From positions 1-31,436 of IMG/VR virus record IMGVR_UViG_3300037587_000138: DNA of 31,436 nucleotides; one strand, written 5' to 3'. This DNA is from a virus. Every line of letters begins with the position of its first letter. The first letter of the stretch is position 1. The position numbers and the translations under genes are program-made. Under the pieces are notes generated by a model. The model was not told where the DNA came from and ran no database searches. It was given only the letters and a program-made list of their open reading frames with translations. Shown here piece by piece: positions 14,611-22,576 of the stretch.

Positions 14611-16293
14611 TTAGTGTGTCCTCTTTTGTAGAGCCTTTGGCTCCAGATAAGACATATTGTCTTTGTTAAAATATAACTCACAGGTTAGGCTCTCACCAAA
14701 GTCTCGGTCAAACAGCATATCGAGATAAGAGGTGTTGGGAGCTTCCGAGTCAGGACTTCTGTCCCGACGAATACCCCAGCCATAATGGAACCATTTCTCC
14801 ATTGCTCGGGAGCCTGTGAACTCTCCACTCAACACCCTAGCACCCTCCTCGTGCGTCTTACTCCCCTTTTGTTTGGGGTTAACGTGGGTGTAGATGAACA
14901 GGGTTACGGGATGTTTATAAACAAAATCTGCAATATCTGTGCAGATTTCATTCAACATATCGTTAGCTTGCGATGATGTATACCGACTCACCAAGGCAGT
15001 GAGGGGATCTAGGAAGAGGAAGTTGATCCCATCAAGGAGGTGCATCTCTTCCATAGCAATACGAATATCAGGCCAATCCCTTGAGGCCCCTCTATCGTAG
15101 AACCGCACACGCCCATCCATCTGCATCAAATGGGCACGAAGCTCGGGAGTCTCGTACACACTGTCCGGCTTTGTGTAGTCCAAGCCAGCAAACTTTGATG
15201 CAATCTTCTTAGCCGTCTTCTTCGGAGGATTCTCCAAATCAAACACCCCAACCAATTGGTTTTGGACATTAGCCAACCACTCAATGTTCTGATATTCGTG
15301 GTCACTCTTACCAATCTTAGGTGCAGCTCCGATGATGTGGATGGTGTGGGGTCGATACCCATATGTAGCCTTGGTTACACTCGGCCAAGGGGTGGGAACA
15401 CCCATCTCAGGCCGTACAAGAGCGTCCTCAATGAAGTCTCGGACATCAACCACCTGTCCTTGACGCTCAACAACAGCGTTCCACGTAACCAAATCGGCCA
15501 ATTCCTTGCCTCGGCCAGCTAAGATCATGTCATTTGCATCCTTCATGGGTAGCTTAGCCACCTTAAAGGTTGGAAATGTCTTCAAAATCTTCTGCATGGC
15601 ATCAATTCCGGGACCATCTTGATCCAAAACCAACACCACTTCCTTGAAACTCTCAACAAACTTACGATTACTGAGGATATCCTTCAAGGCACCTCCTGCC
15701 CCTCGTGTCAAAGACACCACCGCAGGGGTTAGGTGGCTCCACTTTTTAGGTAGATTCTCTACAATAGCTTGAAACAACGCCATTGCATCACACCTACCCT
15801 CTGTGATGAAGAGCTTCTTGGCTGTGAGACTCTTAGCTTGGGCTGTTCCCCAGAGTTCAACAGCCCCCTTACGGTCACCAACGGCAGAGAATGCCTTGTC
15901 AGCAACCCTCTTCACCTCGTATCCACACACCTCACCACCCTTCGTGTCAGGATAGTAGTGGTGCGTCACAGTAGTTCTATCCTTTTCAGACAAAGACACA
16001 CGGACACCGAAGTATTCACAGGTGGCCAAACTAATGGCTCTGTCTTCTAAAGCTCGGATGGGGAGATCGGGGATGGCCTTCATCATAGCCGAGTGATCTT
16101 TCTTTAATTGTTTCTTTTCCACAGGGGCCTCCTGCACTCCCTCACGGGGATCGTTTGGGATGTGTCTACCTCCATCGGGGCAGGCAAAACATCGTGCATC
16201 AACACTCCCATCCTCTTGTTGAAATAACTGAATTCCATCCGACGACCCGCACTCATCACACGGTAGTCTCGGATCTATCGGGATTCCTGACAT
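14611..16293 (-). CDS. T7 gp4-like DNA primase-helicase
   Basis: A 560-aa bifunctional replication protein, close to T7 gp4 (566 aa). An N-terminal zinc-binding site has C12, C15, C35 and C38 (CDEC, then CFAC). The TOPRIM primase core follows with LFITEGRCDA (E165) and VLDQDGPG (D224, D226). The C-terminal RecA-like helicase has a Walker A-type loop GAAPKIGKS (322-330), LFLDPLTAL as Walker B, and FIYTHVNPK. It makes RNA primers and unwinds the fork as a ring. The ATG at 16293 is chosen because GGAG lies 6 nt upstream and the zinc finger begins soon after; the frame upstream is unneeded. Its partners are the split polymerase and SSB. Confidence 0.94.
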   Translation of the reverse strand: MSGIPIDPRLPCDECGSSDGIQLFQQEDGSVDARCFACPDGGRHIPNDPREGVQEAPVEKKQLKKDHSAMMKAIPDLPIRALEDRAISLATCEYFGVRVSLSEKDRTTVTHHYYPDTKGGEVCGYEVKRVADKAFSAVGDRKGAVELWGTAQAKSLTAKKLFITEGRCDAMALFQAIVENLPKKWSHLTPAVVSLTRGAGGALKDILSNRKFVESFKEVVLVLDQDGPGIDAMQKILKTFPTFKVAKLPMKDANDMILAGRGKELADLVTWNAVVERQGQVVDVRDFIEDALVRPEMGVPTPWPSVTKATYGYRPHTIHIIGAAPKIGKSDHEYQNIEWLANVQNQLVGVFDLENPPKKTAKKIASKFAGLDYTKPDSVYETPELRAHLMQMDGRVRFYDRGASRDWPDIRIAMEEMHLLDGINFLFLDPLTALVSRYTSSQANDMLNEICTDIADFVYKHPVTLFIYTHVNPKQKGSKTHEEGARVLSGEFTGSRAMEKWFHYGWGIRRDRSPDSEAPNTSYLDMLFDRDFGESLTCELYFNKDNMSYLEPKALQKRTH

Positions 16294-16295
16294 AT

Positions 16296-16607
16296 TCACT
16301 CCAATGTTATTGGCTTCTTCTCTTCGCAGAACTCCAAGTAATTGTCTACAAAGAACCAAGTTTGATATATATACCCACAATACTCACCACATTTAGTCCG
16401 GTAAGTGTATTCGTAGTCTTTAACAACCCGCTTAGACCGAAGCACAGCCCAATCCCTAATCTCCTTGAGGTCTTTAAGGGGTAGGCCATGGTGGATGGTC
16501 ATATTCAGTGGGATTGTACAAAACTTCTCGTCAGCCCCACCACCCTTCTCGTCTGTGTAAACACGGACAATGTGCTCCTTACCGGGCTTCACCACGTATG
16601 TGCTCAT
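16296..16607 (-). CDS. Hypothetical protein (103 aa)
   Basis: A 103-aa protein of unknown function with a beta-rich start (MSTYVVKPGKEHIVRVYTD) and an aromatic end with three cysteines (TKCGEYCGYIYQTWFFVD). The ATG at 16607 is the first with a plausible site (GGGGATT). It overlaps the gamma-glutamylcyclotransferase-like gene by 29 nt and lies 2 nt before the primase-helicase. It could belong to either neighbourhood. Confidence 0.68.
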   Translation of the reverse strand: MSTYVVKPGKEHIVRVYTDEKGGGADEKFCTIPLNMTIHHGLPLKDLKEIRDWAVLRSKRVVKDYEYTYRTKCGEYCGYIYQTWFFVDNYLEFCEEKKPITLE

Positions 16608-16965
16608 GCCAATCCCCGCAGCCAATCAATTCGTGACCGTCGTATTCGGCCCCCTCTAAGATATACATCTCTGCATCACCAAACTTTGTGGAGATGGTGG
16701 CCTTGTTATAGAAGTTGAAGTCAGCATCTTGCTCTCGGAAACCCTCAAGCCAATCCAAACTCTGGGCGATGCTTTCCTCCGTTACACGATAAACTTCAAC
16801 CAATACAGATTTATCACCTTGACGTACTCCGGGAAAACCCCCAAGTGAGAACATTTCCCACTCAGGGGCCAGGGCAGTTAGCCCCAGCTTTTCACTATCC
16901 CCAAGTACGCAGTTATTACCGAAGCCTTGACGTAAGGTTCCATACACTGCGACAAGCTTATCCAT
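16579..16965 (-). CDS. Gamma-glutamylcyclotransferase-like (AIG2/GGCT) protein
   Basis: A 128-aa protein of the GGCT/AIG2 fold. The N-terminus VAVYGTLRQGFGNN is the family's YGTL substrate loop, followed by FSLGGFPGV, VEVYRV and a LDWLEGF segment with the expected acidic residue. Family enzymes release 5-oxoproline from gamma-glutamyl amides. It directly follows the ATP-grasp gene with a TAATG junction and a GAGG site, which places it in the amide-ligase cluster. In known clusters of this kind a GGCT protein is thought to trim or process the peptide product. The actual substrate is unknown. Confidence 0.85.
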   Translation of the reverse strand: MDKLVAVYGTLRQGFGNNCVLGDSEKLGLTALAPEWEMFSLGGFPGVRQGDKSVLVEVYRVTEESIAQSLDWLEGFREQDADFNFYNKATISTKFGDAEMYILEGAEYDGHELIGCGDWHEHIRGEAR

Positions 16966-18869
16966 TAAACAGTTACCTCGTGGCGTTCATTACGAACGAC
17001 TGTTACTCGAACCTCTGCAGAGCGTCGCTCGTTAATCGAAGCAATCATTCGTTCAGGTAAGGTGAAGGGTACACCAGGTCGTCGAGAAGCGTTAGTCACA
17101 GTCCCAGGAATCCTGACCCGATAGCTGTGGAACTCTCCCCCTGCCTCACCAACAATCCTATCCACCTCAGCTTGGACACGCTCATAAGTGGTTAGTTGTC
17201 GTGGAGAGGGTGTAGAAAACCCTGCTGGCACGGAGGCGACAGCAGGAGCAATAGAAGGAGCAACAGGAGGGGCAATAGGAGGGGCAATAGGAGGGGCAAT
17301 AGGAGGAGCAATAGGGGCCTCTTCCACCAGCTCCAGCCATGAGGCTTGGTAGTTCCAGGACGCGTGCCTTATAGCCCGTCCTCCTTGACGGACATCAACA
17401 ACTACAAACTCCTGTCCGACCATATTATTTGTGTCTGGCACCCAACCATAACCGGAATATGTATCATCCCCATGCAGGTGTGTGGGCAGTACACGAACAC
17501 GCTGTCCCACTTCCACACGAGTAAGGGGTGTGGGTTGTGCTGGGGCAGTAAAACCAGCCACTTCGGTAGCATCTTCCAACCACTCAGGGAGATAAGACCA
17601 CTCTCCAACCGTCAACCAGCCGTTGTTAGTATTCAGGCTACGCACCATACCCTCTTCAATGCCCTCCATCCGAGAAAAATACCCAGGACCGGCGCCTCGA
17701 TTTTGGACAGAGCTGCGTGGACGAATCCGTACCCGTTGTCCAACAACAAACCCACCAACGTTCTCTACGGGGGGGGTTACAGAGACAGAGACAATACCTA
17801 AGGAGACGCCAGTTCTAGAAGAGTAAGAACCTCCTACGATGTAGATGCGATCCAATCGTGGGTCGCCGCCCAGGTTGTATCTAACCTCTCTTACAACAGC
17901 TACATGAGAGCCTGTAGACCACGTATCACCATCGTTCCGTACAATACGTGTGCCTACAGAGAATGGCTCAACAGGAGCAGCGAGGGGATCTACAGCAGGA
18001 GCAGAAGGGGCTTCTGCCACAACACCCATAGTCGGCTCCCACTGTGCAGGAGTTGCTCCCAACACCATTGCTGAGAAGGCAGCAGTGTAACGCTCAAGGG
18101 TGGTCCCCTCCAGCCCACAAGCTGTATTCACTTCCAGAACGGTTGCCTTGGAATCACGGTTGTTCCACACGATATCAACAGCACCGAAGGTGAGTCCCAG
18201 AGCTTGAACAGTGAGCTTAGCTTGCTCAAGGACAGAAGCATCGGGATTGACACCACCACGGACGAAGTTGAAGCCATTGCCGTGGTTACGGATCTGCCAA
18301 TTGACATCATCATCCCCAACCTCTGTACTCCGGGCCTTGCGCTGCACATCCGTCACAGTACCTCCCACTACATGAACACGATACTCGTCACGCTTACGGA
18401 CGTACATGGTGTACAGAGGAGCAGAAGGCACAGTGGGGACTTCATCATCCTCGCCACTAGGGGGCATGAGGAGTTCGATACCTTCTCCAGAGTGGCCAGC
18501 CAGAACATGGCGACAGACAACACCCTTGCCACTATTCAGCCACTCCTGAGCAACCGCTTGGTCAGTGGTGAAATCGGGGATGTTGATGCGGTCTCCTCCC
18601 AGAGACTCACTATCATCCAGGGCGTTACATTCAGAGACGTTTAGGAAAAACGCCAACTTATTACTTGCAGGTCGAATATCACGATTTAAAACATTGGCCT
18701 CAGAGAATCGAGACAGGTCTGTACGGGTGTTACCCCAATTGATGATGGTGAGGCCACGCCCATCCCTGGTGGTTGAGCCTTCAACTCGCATACGACGACA
18801 GCCCAGGGCTTCAGAAAGAGCACGGGCAGATGCAGATGCAGTGCGGTAAGGTAGAATAATAGTAGCCAT
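16965..18869 (-). CDS. ATP-grasp ligase with repeat-rich C-terminal extension
   Basis: A 634-aa protein. The first 300 or so residues fit an ATP-grasp ligase: an N-terminal Rossmann-like part (TIILPYRTASASARAL, IINWGNTR), then YRVHVVGGTV, a QRKAR segment, LTFGAVDIVWN and VLEVNTACGLEG, the metal- and ATP-binding end of the family. Such enzymes form amide bonds through acyl-phosphates. The next 270 residues hold about three copies of a small beta module (for example GTRIVRNDGDTWSTGSH, GQRVRIRPRSSVQ and GQRVRVLPTHLHG), which look like SH3/KOW-type repeats. An Ala-Pro-Pro-Ile linker and a basic C-terminal domain follow. Start ATG 18869 overlaps the upstream stop as TAATG. The long tail is unusual for the family and may hold substrate or dock on a phage structure. 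Confidence 0.85.
   Translation of the reverse strand: MATIILPYRTASASARALSEALGCRRMRVEGSTTRDGRGLTIINWGNTRTDLSRFSEANVLNRDIRPASNKLAFFLNVSECNALDDSESLGGDRINIPDFTTDQAVAQEWLNSGKGVVCRHVLAGHSGEGIELLMPPSGEDDEVPTVPSAPLYTMYVRKRDEYRVHVVGGTVTDVQRKARSTEVGDDDVNWQIRNHGNGFNFVRGGVNPDASVLEQAKLTVQALGLTFGAVDIVWNNRDSKATVLEVNTACGLEGTTLERYTAAFSAMVLGATPAQWEPTMGVVAEAPSAPAVDPLAAPVEPFSVGTRIVRNDGDTWSTGSHVAVVREVRYNLGGDPRLDRIYIVGGSYSSRTGVSLGIVSVSVTPPVENVGGFVVGQRVRIRPRSSVQNRGAGPGYFSRMEGIEEGMVRSLNTNNGWLTVGEWSYLPEWLEDATEVAGFTAPAQPTPLTRVEVGQRVRVLPTHLHGDDTYSGYGWVPDTNNMVGQEFVVVDVRQGGRAIRHASWNYQASWLELVEEAPIAPPIAPPIAPPIAPPVAPSIAPAVASVPAGFSTPSPRQLTTYERVQAEVDRIVGEAGGEFHSYRVRIPGTVTNASRRPGVPFTLPERMIASINERRSAEVRVTVVRNERHEVTV
17245..17316 (-). 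repeat. 12-bp tandem repeat coding for an APPI linker
   Basis: Six 12-bp units lie in phase within the ATP-grasp gene. Three are identical (GGGGCAATAGGA on the + strand, 17269-17304) and three are close variants (17245-17268 and 17305-17316). They code for a run of Ala-Pro-Pro-Ile on the minus strand, a flexible proline-rich linker before the C-terminal domain. Identical neighbouring copies suggest recent expansion by slippage, so copy number probably varies between related phages. Confidence 0.9.
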
Positions 18870-19102
18870 TAGATGGTTCCCCATTGACGTTTCATTAGTT
18901 CGATTTGTACAGCAGACATGGCGGAGCAAGCTACACACACTGGTCTAGGCAGGCCGTGCCAGTCATCCATCCATGTGATGTCTTTGTGTTCTGATGGTTC
19001 TATAAAAGAAGCGCAGTGTACGCATCCAGAGGCCACCATTCTTACAAACTGGGGCTTCGAGATGATTGCATTCATCGGTCCAAGGAACCCGTCCTGGGAC
19101 AC
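18869..19102 (-). CDS. Small zinc-ribbon protein, possibly fused to the amidotransferase by frameshift
   Basis: A 77-aa protein with two Cys pairs, CVHC and CVAC, separated by about 30 residues, a simple zinc-ribbon plan. The GTG at 19102 overlaps the stop of the amidotransferase gene (TAGTG), like many junctions here, but lacks a clear ribosome site. An ATG at 19075 is the alternative. The same frame can also be entered by a -1 shift at the A8-G run at 19114-19122 (see that feature), giving an amidotransferase-zinc-ribbon fusion. Function is unknown; it lies within the amide-ligase cluster and its stop overlaps the ATP-grasp start. Confidence 0.7.
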   Translation of the reverse strand: MSQDGFLGPMNAIISKPQFVRMVASGCVHCASFIEPSEHKDITWMDDWHGLPRPVCVACSAMSAVQIELMKRQWGTI

Positions 19103-20244
19103 TACGCTTGGTGCTTTTTTTTAGCGAGAGCCTCAACCTCAGCTTCCCGTCCTGCGTTGTTCGAGTCACCCTCGATTACGTCAGTGAGCTTAACGTCAGT
19201 GACAACCAAGTATTTCAGTTCGCCGGTGTCTGTGCCACAGGAGATTGTCCCTGTATAGAACCCAGCGAGAGCATCAGATTTGATCTGGTAGCACCGCACA
19301 TCAAGGCACTCACCCTCGGTGACGATACCATGCATTATCCCTGTATCCGAGACGGAGCTGTAAGGCACCACCCCGTCAGAGTAAAACTCAATCTTATCTC
19401 CCCTTTTAAATCCCCACCTCTCTAACGGGGCTGGCAGGGTTACAACCTTCTTCGAACTCTTAAGGGTGCCCTTTCGCGTACTGCCTCCTCCTTGGTGGTA
19501 GCCACCGTATCCACTACCACTGCCGTAGCCCCACTCAGAGTCCTGGACAGTGATGTCTCTCACCACAGGAAGAGAGATGGAGCCCTTTTCAAGAGCGATG
19601 GTAACCAACTTACCAGGAGCCAGCTCGATATAATCGACATCAGTGATGTTGTTACGGTCTAACACCATTTCCAACATCTTCCGCTCAGAGGCGTAGTATG
19701 TCACCTTACGGCCTTTATGATTGGCGAAGCACAGAGTTCGCTCATCGTTACGGACGATGTTGAAGGTTTTCTTGCCCTCGTCATACCAAGTGAGAGCAAA
19801 GGCTCCACGGAGGGTGGGGATTGTCTTCTCTGCTCCGTCTACATTGAATGCATTGGCAATACACTCAGAGTCTACAGCAAACGTTGCCCCGGCTGGCATG
19901 TAGTATTGACTGGTGAGTGTACCATTGTGACACAAGGTGATGTCACCGCGAGTGAAGGGGTGTGCCGTCTTAGTACTTACACCACCCTTGGTGGCATATC
20001 GGTTGTGAGCAAACATAACTGCTGTCATAATGCCGTTGTCCAGAATCGCCTCAGTCTTATCCAACTGGAGGAAATCAGGGCCATCAACTGCCTTCTTAAA
20101 GCTTTCAATACTCCCGTCAAACCCAACAGCAGCTAAGCCTGTTGAGTGGTGACCACGTAAACTATCAACGTAGATTAATTGTTTCAACACTTTGACATCT
20201 GGGAGGGAGATGCCTGACCCGAAAATCCCAACTAAGCCGCAAAT
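19102..20244 (-). CDS. Class II glutamine amidotransferase, apparent AUU start
   Basis: A 380-aa protein of the class II glutamine amidotransferase (Ntn) family. Reading from ATT at 20242-20244 gives M-C-G-L-V-G-I-F-G, the expected start, with the nucleophile at Cys2. Later motifs are RGHHSTGLAAVG, AHNRYATKG and CHNGTL, all characteristic of the glutaminase site. AGGAGG (20253-20258) lies 8 nt before ATT. Upstream in frame there is a TAG after only seven further codons and none of them is ATG, GTG or TTG. The first ordinary start (GTG 20190) would remove Cys2 and the first strand. The domain frees ammonia from glutamine for a ligase; partners are the amidoligase just upstream and the ATP-grasp protein downstream. 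The remaining C-terminal half is not recognised. Confidence 0.85.
   Translation of the reverse strand: MCGLVGIFGSGISLPDVKVLKQLIYVDSLRGHHSTGLAAVGFDGSIESFKKAVDGPDFLQLDKTEAILDNGIMTAVMFAHNRYATKGGVSTKTAHPFTRGDITLCHNGTLTSQYYMPAGATFAVDSECIANAFNVDGAEKTIPTLRGAFALTWYDEGKKTFNIVRNDERTLCFANHKGRKVTYYASERKMLEMVLDRNNITDVDYIELAPGKLVTIALEKGSISLPVVRDITVQDSEWGYGSGSGYGGYHQGGGSTRKGTLKSSKKVVTLPAPLERWGFKRGDKIEFYSDGVVPYSSVSDTGIMHGIVTEGECLDVRCYQIKSDALAGFYTGTISCGTDTGELKYLVVTDVKLTDVIEGDSNNAGREAEVEALAKKKHQA
19114..19122 (-). other. Possible -1 ribosomal frameshift site (A-AAA-AAG)
   Basis: Near the end of the amidotransferase gene the minus strand reads GCT AAA AAA AAG CAC. It contains the heptamer A-AAA-AAG used in dnaX frameshifting. 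GAGG lies about 8 nt upstream, where a stimulating Shine-Dalgarno site could act. A -1 shift continues GCA CCA AGC GTA GTG and runs without stop into the zinc-ribbon frame. Downstream, CCAGGA and TCCTTGG can form a short bulged stem, about 18 nt from the slip, rather far. Use is inferred, not shown. Confidence 0.5.
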
Positions 20245-20248
20245 TGCT

Positions 20249-21490
20249 TTATCCTCCTGACGTGTCTAACGTCTCTGAAAAGATTTCACCCAACCGGCCT
20301 ATGCCGTGTGGGCCAACATTAATATTAGTGTCATCACCGAAGGCTGCTTGGAGCACCCTCACGGCTTGACGGTAGCCAATACTTGAATCGGCTGGATTAA
20401 CCCGGATTCTCGGGTGATGGCTGCGCATATAATCCTGGGCTGCACCACTCAACCTCACCCTAGCCTCAGATTGAGAGGGGTTTGGTGGGGGTGGTTCTGT
20501 CGAAAAGGCGGGGATAGAGCTGTTGCGGATATTCATCATCGAAGGGTTATACCGTGAGGATGTCGTCAGAGCTTCTGCTTGTTGAGACACACCAAACGCC
20601 TCCAGCAAATCATATCCACCCTCACTCTCAGTGAGTTCCTCTCTGATACCCTCCAAACGTCCCCCAAACAATACATCCTCTGCCACCCAAGCACCACGAT
20701 AGACACGCTCTCGCACATCCTCTTCAATAACATCGGAGGTGAGGTCTCCAAAAATCTCACGAAGGAACCCACGAGGCTGCAACCTACTCATCAGGGCAGG
20801 CAAATCCTCGACAGAACCTCGATACTGCTTTGCATATTCATACAGAGACAGGAGGTGGTTTGTCCAGTTGATGATGCGAGGCACATCATAAGTGCCCTCC
20901 ATGCCTCGGAACTCTAGAGATCCAAAGTCTAGCAGGGCATTAATGTTCATGGCAGAGTATTTGGGTCTATGCTCCGATCCCAGCCTTAGGAGTTGTTGGA
21001 GTGTTCTCATACGAGCTAGGCTACGAATCTGCCCCTGTCCCTTCTCGTAGGATAGAGAATAGATATTGTGCTCCCTGCTATCTCCACATAGAGTGAACAG
21101 GTAGGGCTCGACAATGGTGTACAACACCATCATGTTCCACACCTGGGGGTATTCTAGATGACGAACATCAATGTGGACATGGACACTGGTGCGTTCGGAG
21201 CATAGTGGTGGGGAGGATAACCCCGCAACACTCTCTCCAAACCGCATCATGCGATTATAAAACTCAGCCCCGCCTGCGGGACCATCGAATACATATTCAA
21301 CCCCGCCATTACGCAGAGAGCCATCGGGTACAAGCCTCCACCCACTGGGTGTTGAAGGAGATGTCACTAGGTTGCCTATGCCCTCCAGCTCAACCTCAAT
21401 ACCTACACCGTTATTACCAACCACAGATGGGTGTAAGTCCCAAACTACACTGCCCTGGCCGTGGCCTAGGTCTTCACCGATGGTAGGCAT
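20249..21490 (-). CDS. Amidoligase (PF12224-type, glutamine synthetase-like fold)
   Basis: A 413-aa protein whose first 230 residues match the putative amidoligase family: VGIEVELEG, the metal-binding acids; RLVPDGSLRNGGVEYVF; RTSVHVHIDVRH, the His-rich strand; and later KYSAMNINALL and GSLEFRGMEGTYD. This family shares the fold of glutamine synthetase and glutamate-cysteine ligase and couples ATP use to amide bond formation. The C-terminal 180 residues are not recognised. GGAGG lies 8 nt before its ATG. It is followed 4 nt later by the amidotransferase, the likely ammonia donor or partner. Confidence 0.87.
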   Translation of the reverse strand: MPTIGEDLGHGQGSVVWDLHPSVVGNNGVGIEVELEGIGNLVTSPSTPSGWRLVPDGSLRNGGVEYVFDGPAGGAEFYNRMMRFGESVAGLSSPPLCSERTSVHVHIDVRHLEYPQVWNMMVLYTIVEPYLFTLCGDSREHNIYSLSYEKGQGQIRSLARMRTLQQLLRLGSEHRPKYSAMNINALLDFGSLEFRGMEGTYDVPRIINWTNHLLSLYEYAKQYRGSVEDLPALMSRLQPRGFLREIFGDLTSDVIEEDVRERVYRGAWVAEDVLFGGRLEGIREELTESEGGYDLLEAFGVSQQAEALTTSSRYNPSMMNIRNSSIPAFSTEPPPPNPSQSEARVRLSGAAQDYMRSHHPRIRVNPADSSIGYRQAVRVLQAAFGDDTNINVGPHGIGRLGEIFSETLDTSGG

Positions 21491-21491
21491 C

Positions 21492-22127
21492 TCATGCCCC
21501 TCCCAGTATTGTTGCCAGTGTAGACTCTAAGTGGGATGCTCTCTCATGAAGAACGCACTCTCCCTCCTTCACAACACCAACAATCGATTCTTTATAAACA
21601 ACCGTGGGATGCTTAATCTCAGGGTAAGCCATGATAGCCCAATCCCTATCAAAAGCCTGTGAATACCCACGGCCAGCTAACACGTGCTGAATACACGCTT
21701 CCAACGGTTCAAACGTCGGATTGAACAGAGCTAAGATATGGTTGCGAGAGGTGAAGCTGAAGGAAGACCGGCCTCTTCTGCGCCTCATGTGGTTTCCAAC
21801 AATCGCACTGGTGATTTGATGCTCACGTACACCACGCTTCCATTGACGTTGAGCATTCCTGCGATGGTATACAGCAAAATCTTCAAGATTCACCATACCC
21901 AGCTCAGGATAATCCCACTTCACCTCTGCCCCACTATGAAACGGCTTAAACTCAACGCTAGTCTCGGTCCTCATGTTTACGCCCATCAAAACTGGGCCAG
22001 CAGAGCGGTCCGAAGCACTCTCGATGTAAATCGGATCAAAGGTGCCACACCCTTCCAGCTTTACAGCCAGATATGTGTGACAATATGACGCCATTAGGTC
22101 ATCTGCACACATTATGGATCGTTCCAT
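21492..22127 (-). CDS. Conserved-looking unknown protein in the amide-ligase cluster
   Basis: A 211-aa protein without a recognised fold. It starts MERSIMCADDL; residues 10-60 look beta-rich, and the middle has a very basic patch (NHMRRRRGRSSFSF). The end is mixed helix and strand. The ATG at 22127 has GGAGG 8 nt upstream and overlaps the previous stop as TGATG; the next gene begins 1 nt after its stop. The tight placement among ligases suggests that it takes part in the same process, perhaps as a substrate carrier or modified protein. Confidence 0.72.
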   Translation of the reverse strand: MERSIMCADDLMASYCHTYLAVKLEGCGTFDPIYIESASDRSAGPVLMGVNMRTETSVEFKPFHSGAEVKWDYPELGMVNLEDFAVYHRRNAQRQWKRGVREHQITSAIVGNHMRRRRGRSSFSFTSRNHILALFNPTFEPLEACIQHVLAGRGYSQAFDRDWAIMAYPEIKHPTVVYKESIVGVVKEGECVLHERASHLESTLATILGGA

Positions 22128-22576
22128 CACTTCACCTCCAACGCTTCCAGACGCTTAGTGAGCTTTTCCATTTCAGCCCTTATCTCGTCACGCTCTTTCT
22201 CGGCAGGGGAGGGGCAGGGTTTGATACGAAAGTCGTATTTAACATTCCAGTCGGGGTATTCTCCCTCAATGAAGAACCAGCCACTACCACCATTACACTC
22301 AATCTCAGCCCCATCAGCCCACGCCTTAATCACCTCAGCGTGTTTATGGGGTGGGTTGGGGTAGATAGGGGGGACAAGTTCAAAAGAACGTTCACCAATA
22401 TAACCGTTAAAGGAGCCTGACTTGGTGTTGCCAACAGGAGGGCTTACTCTGTACCCAGGGCCATCATTGTACTTACCAACTTCAGTGATTACGACGAGGC
22501 TGTCTCTATCATTAAGATCACAACCAGACCCACTTACGACAACTCTCACCTTATCGCCAACTTTAAACTCTTTCAT
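22127..22576 (-). CDS. KOW/SH3-like protein with a phage W-rich domain and coiled tail
   Basis: A 149-aa protein in three parts. Residues 1-65 (FKVGDKVRVVVSGSG and following) look like a small SH3/KOW-type barrel, similar in style to the repeats in the ATP-grasp tail. Residues 75-120 (HKHAEVIKAWADGAEIEC to the YDFRIKPCP region) match a small domain found in many phage proteins of unknown role. The end is a charged helix (EIRAEMEKLTKRLEALEVK). It sits between the two ligase-type genes with TGATG junctions on both sides. Confidence 0.75.
   Translation of the reverse strand: MKEFKVGDKVRVVVSGSGCDLNDRDSLVVITEVGKYNDGPGYRVSPPVGNTKSGSFNGYIGERSFELVPPIYPNPPHKHAEVIKAWADGAEIECNGGSGWFFIEGEYPDWNVKYDFRIKPCPSPAEKERDEIRAEMEKLTKRLEALEVK

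Noticed and set aside
17245-17316. A CRISPR-like or regulatory repeat
   Set aside because: The 12-bp units are in phase with the ATP-grasp gene and code for a proline-rich linker, with no spacers.
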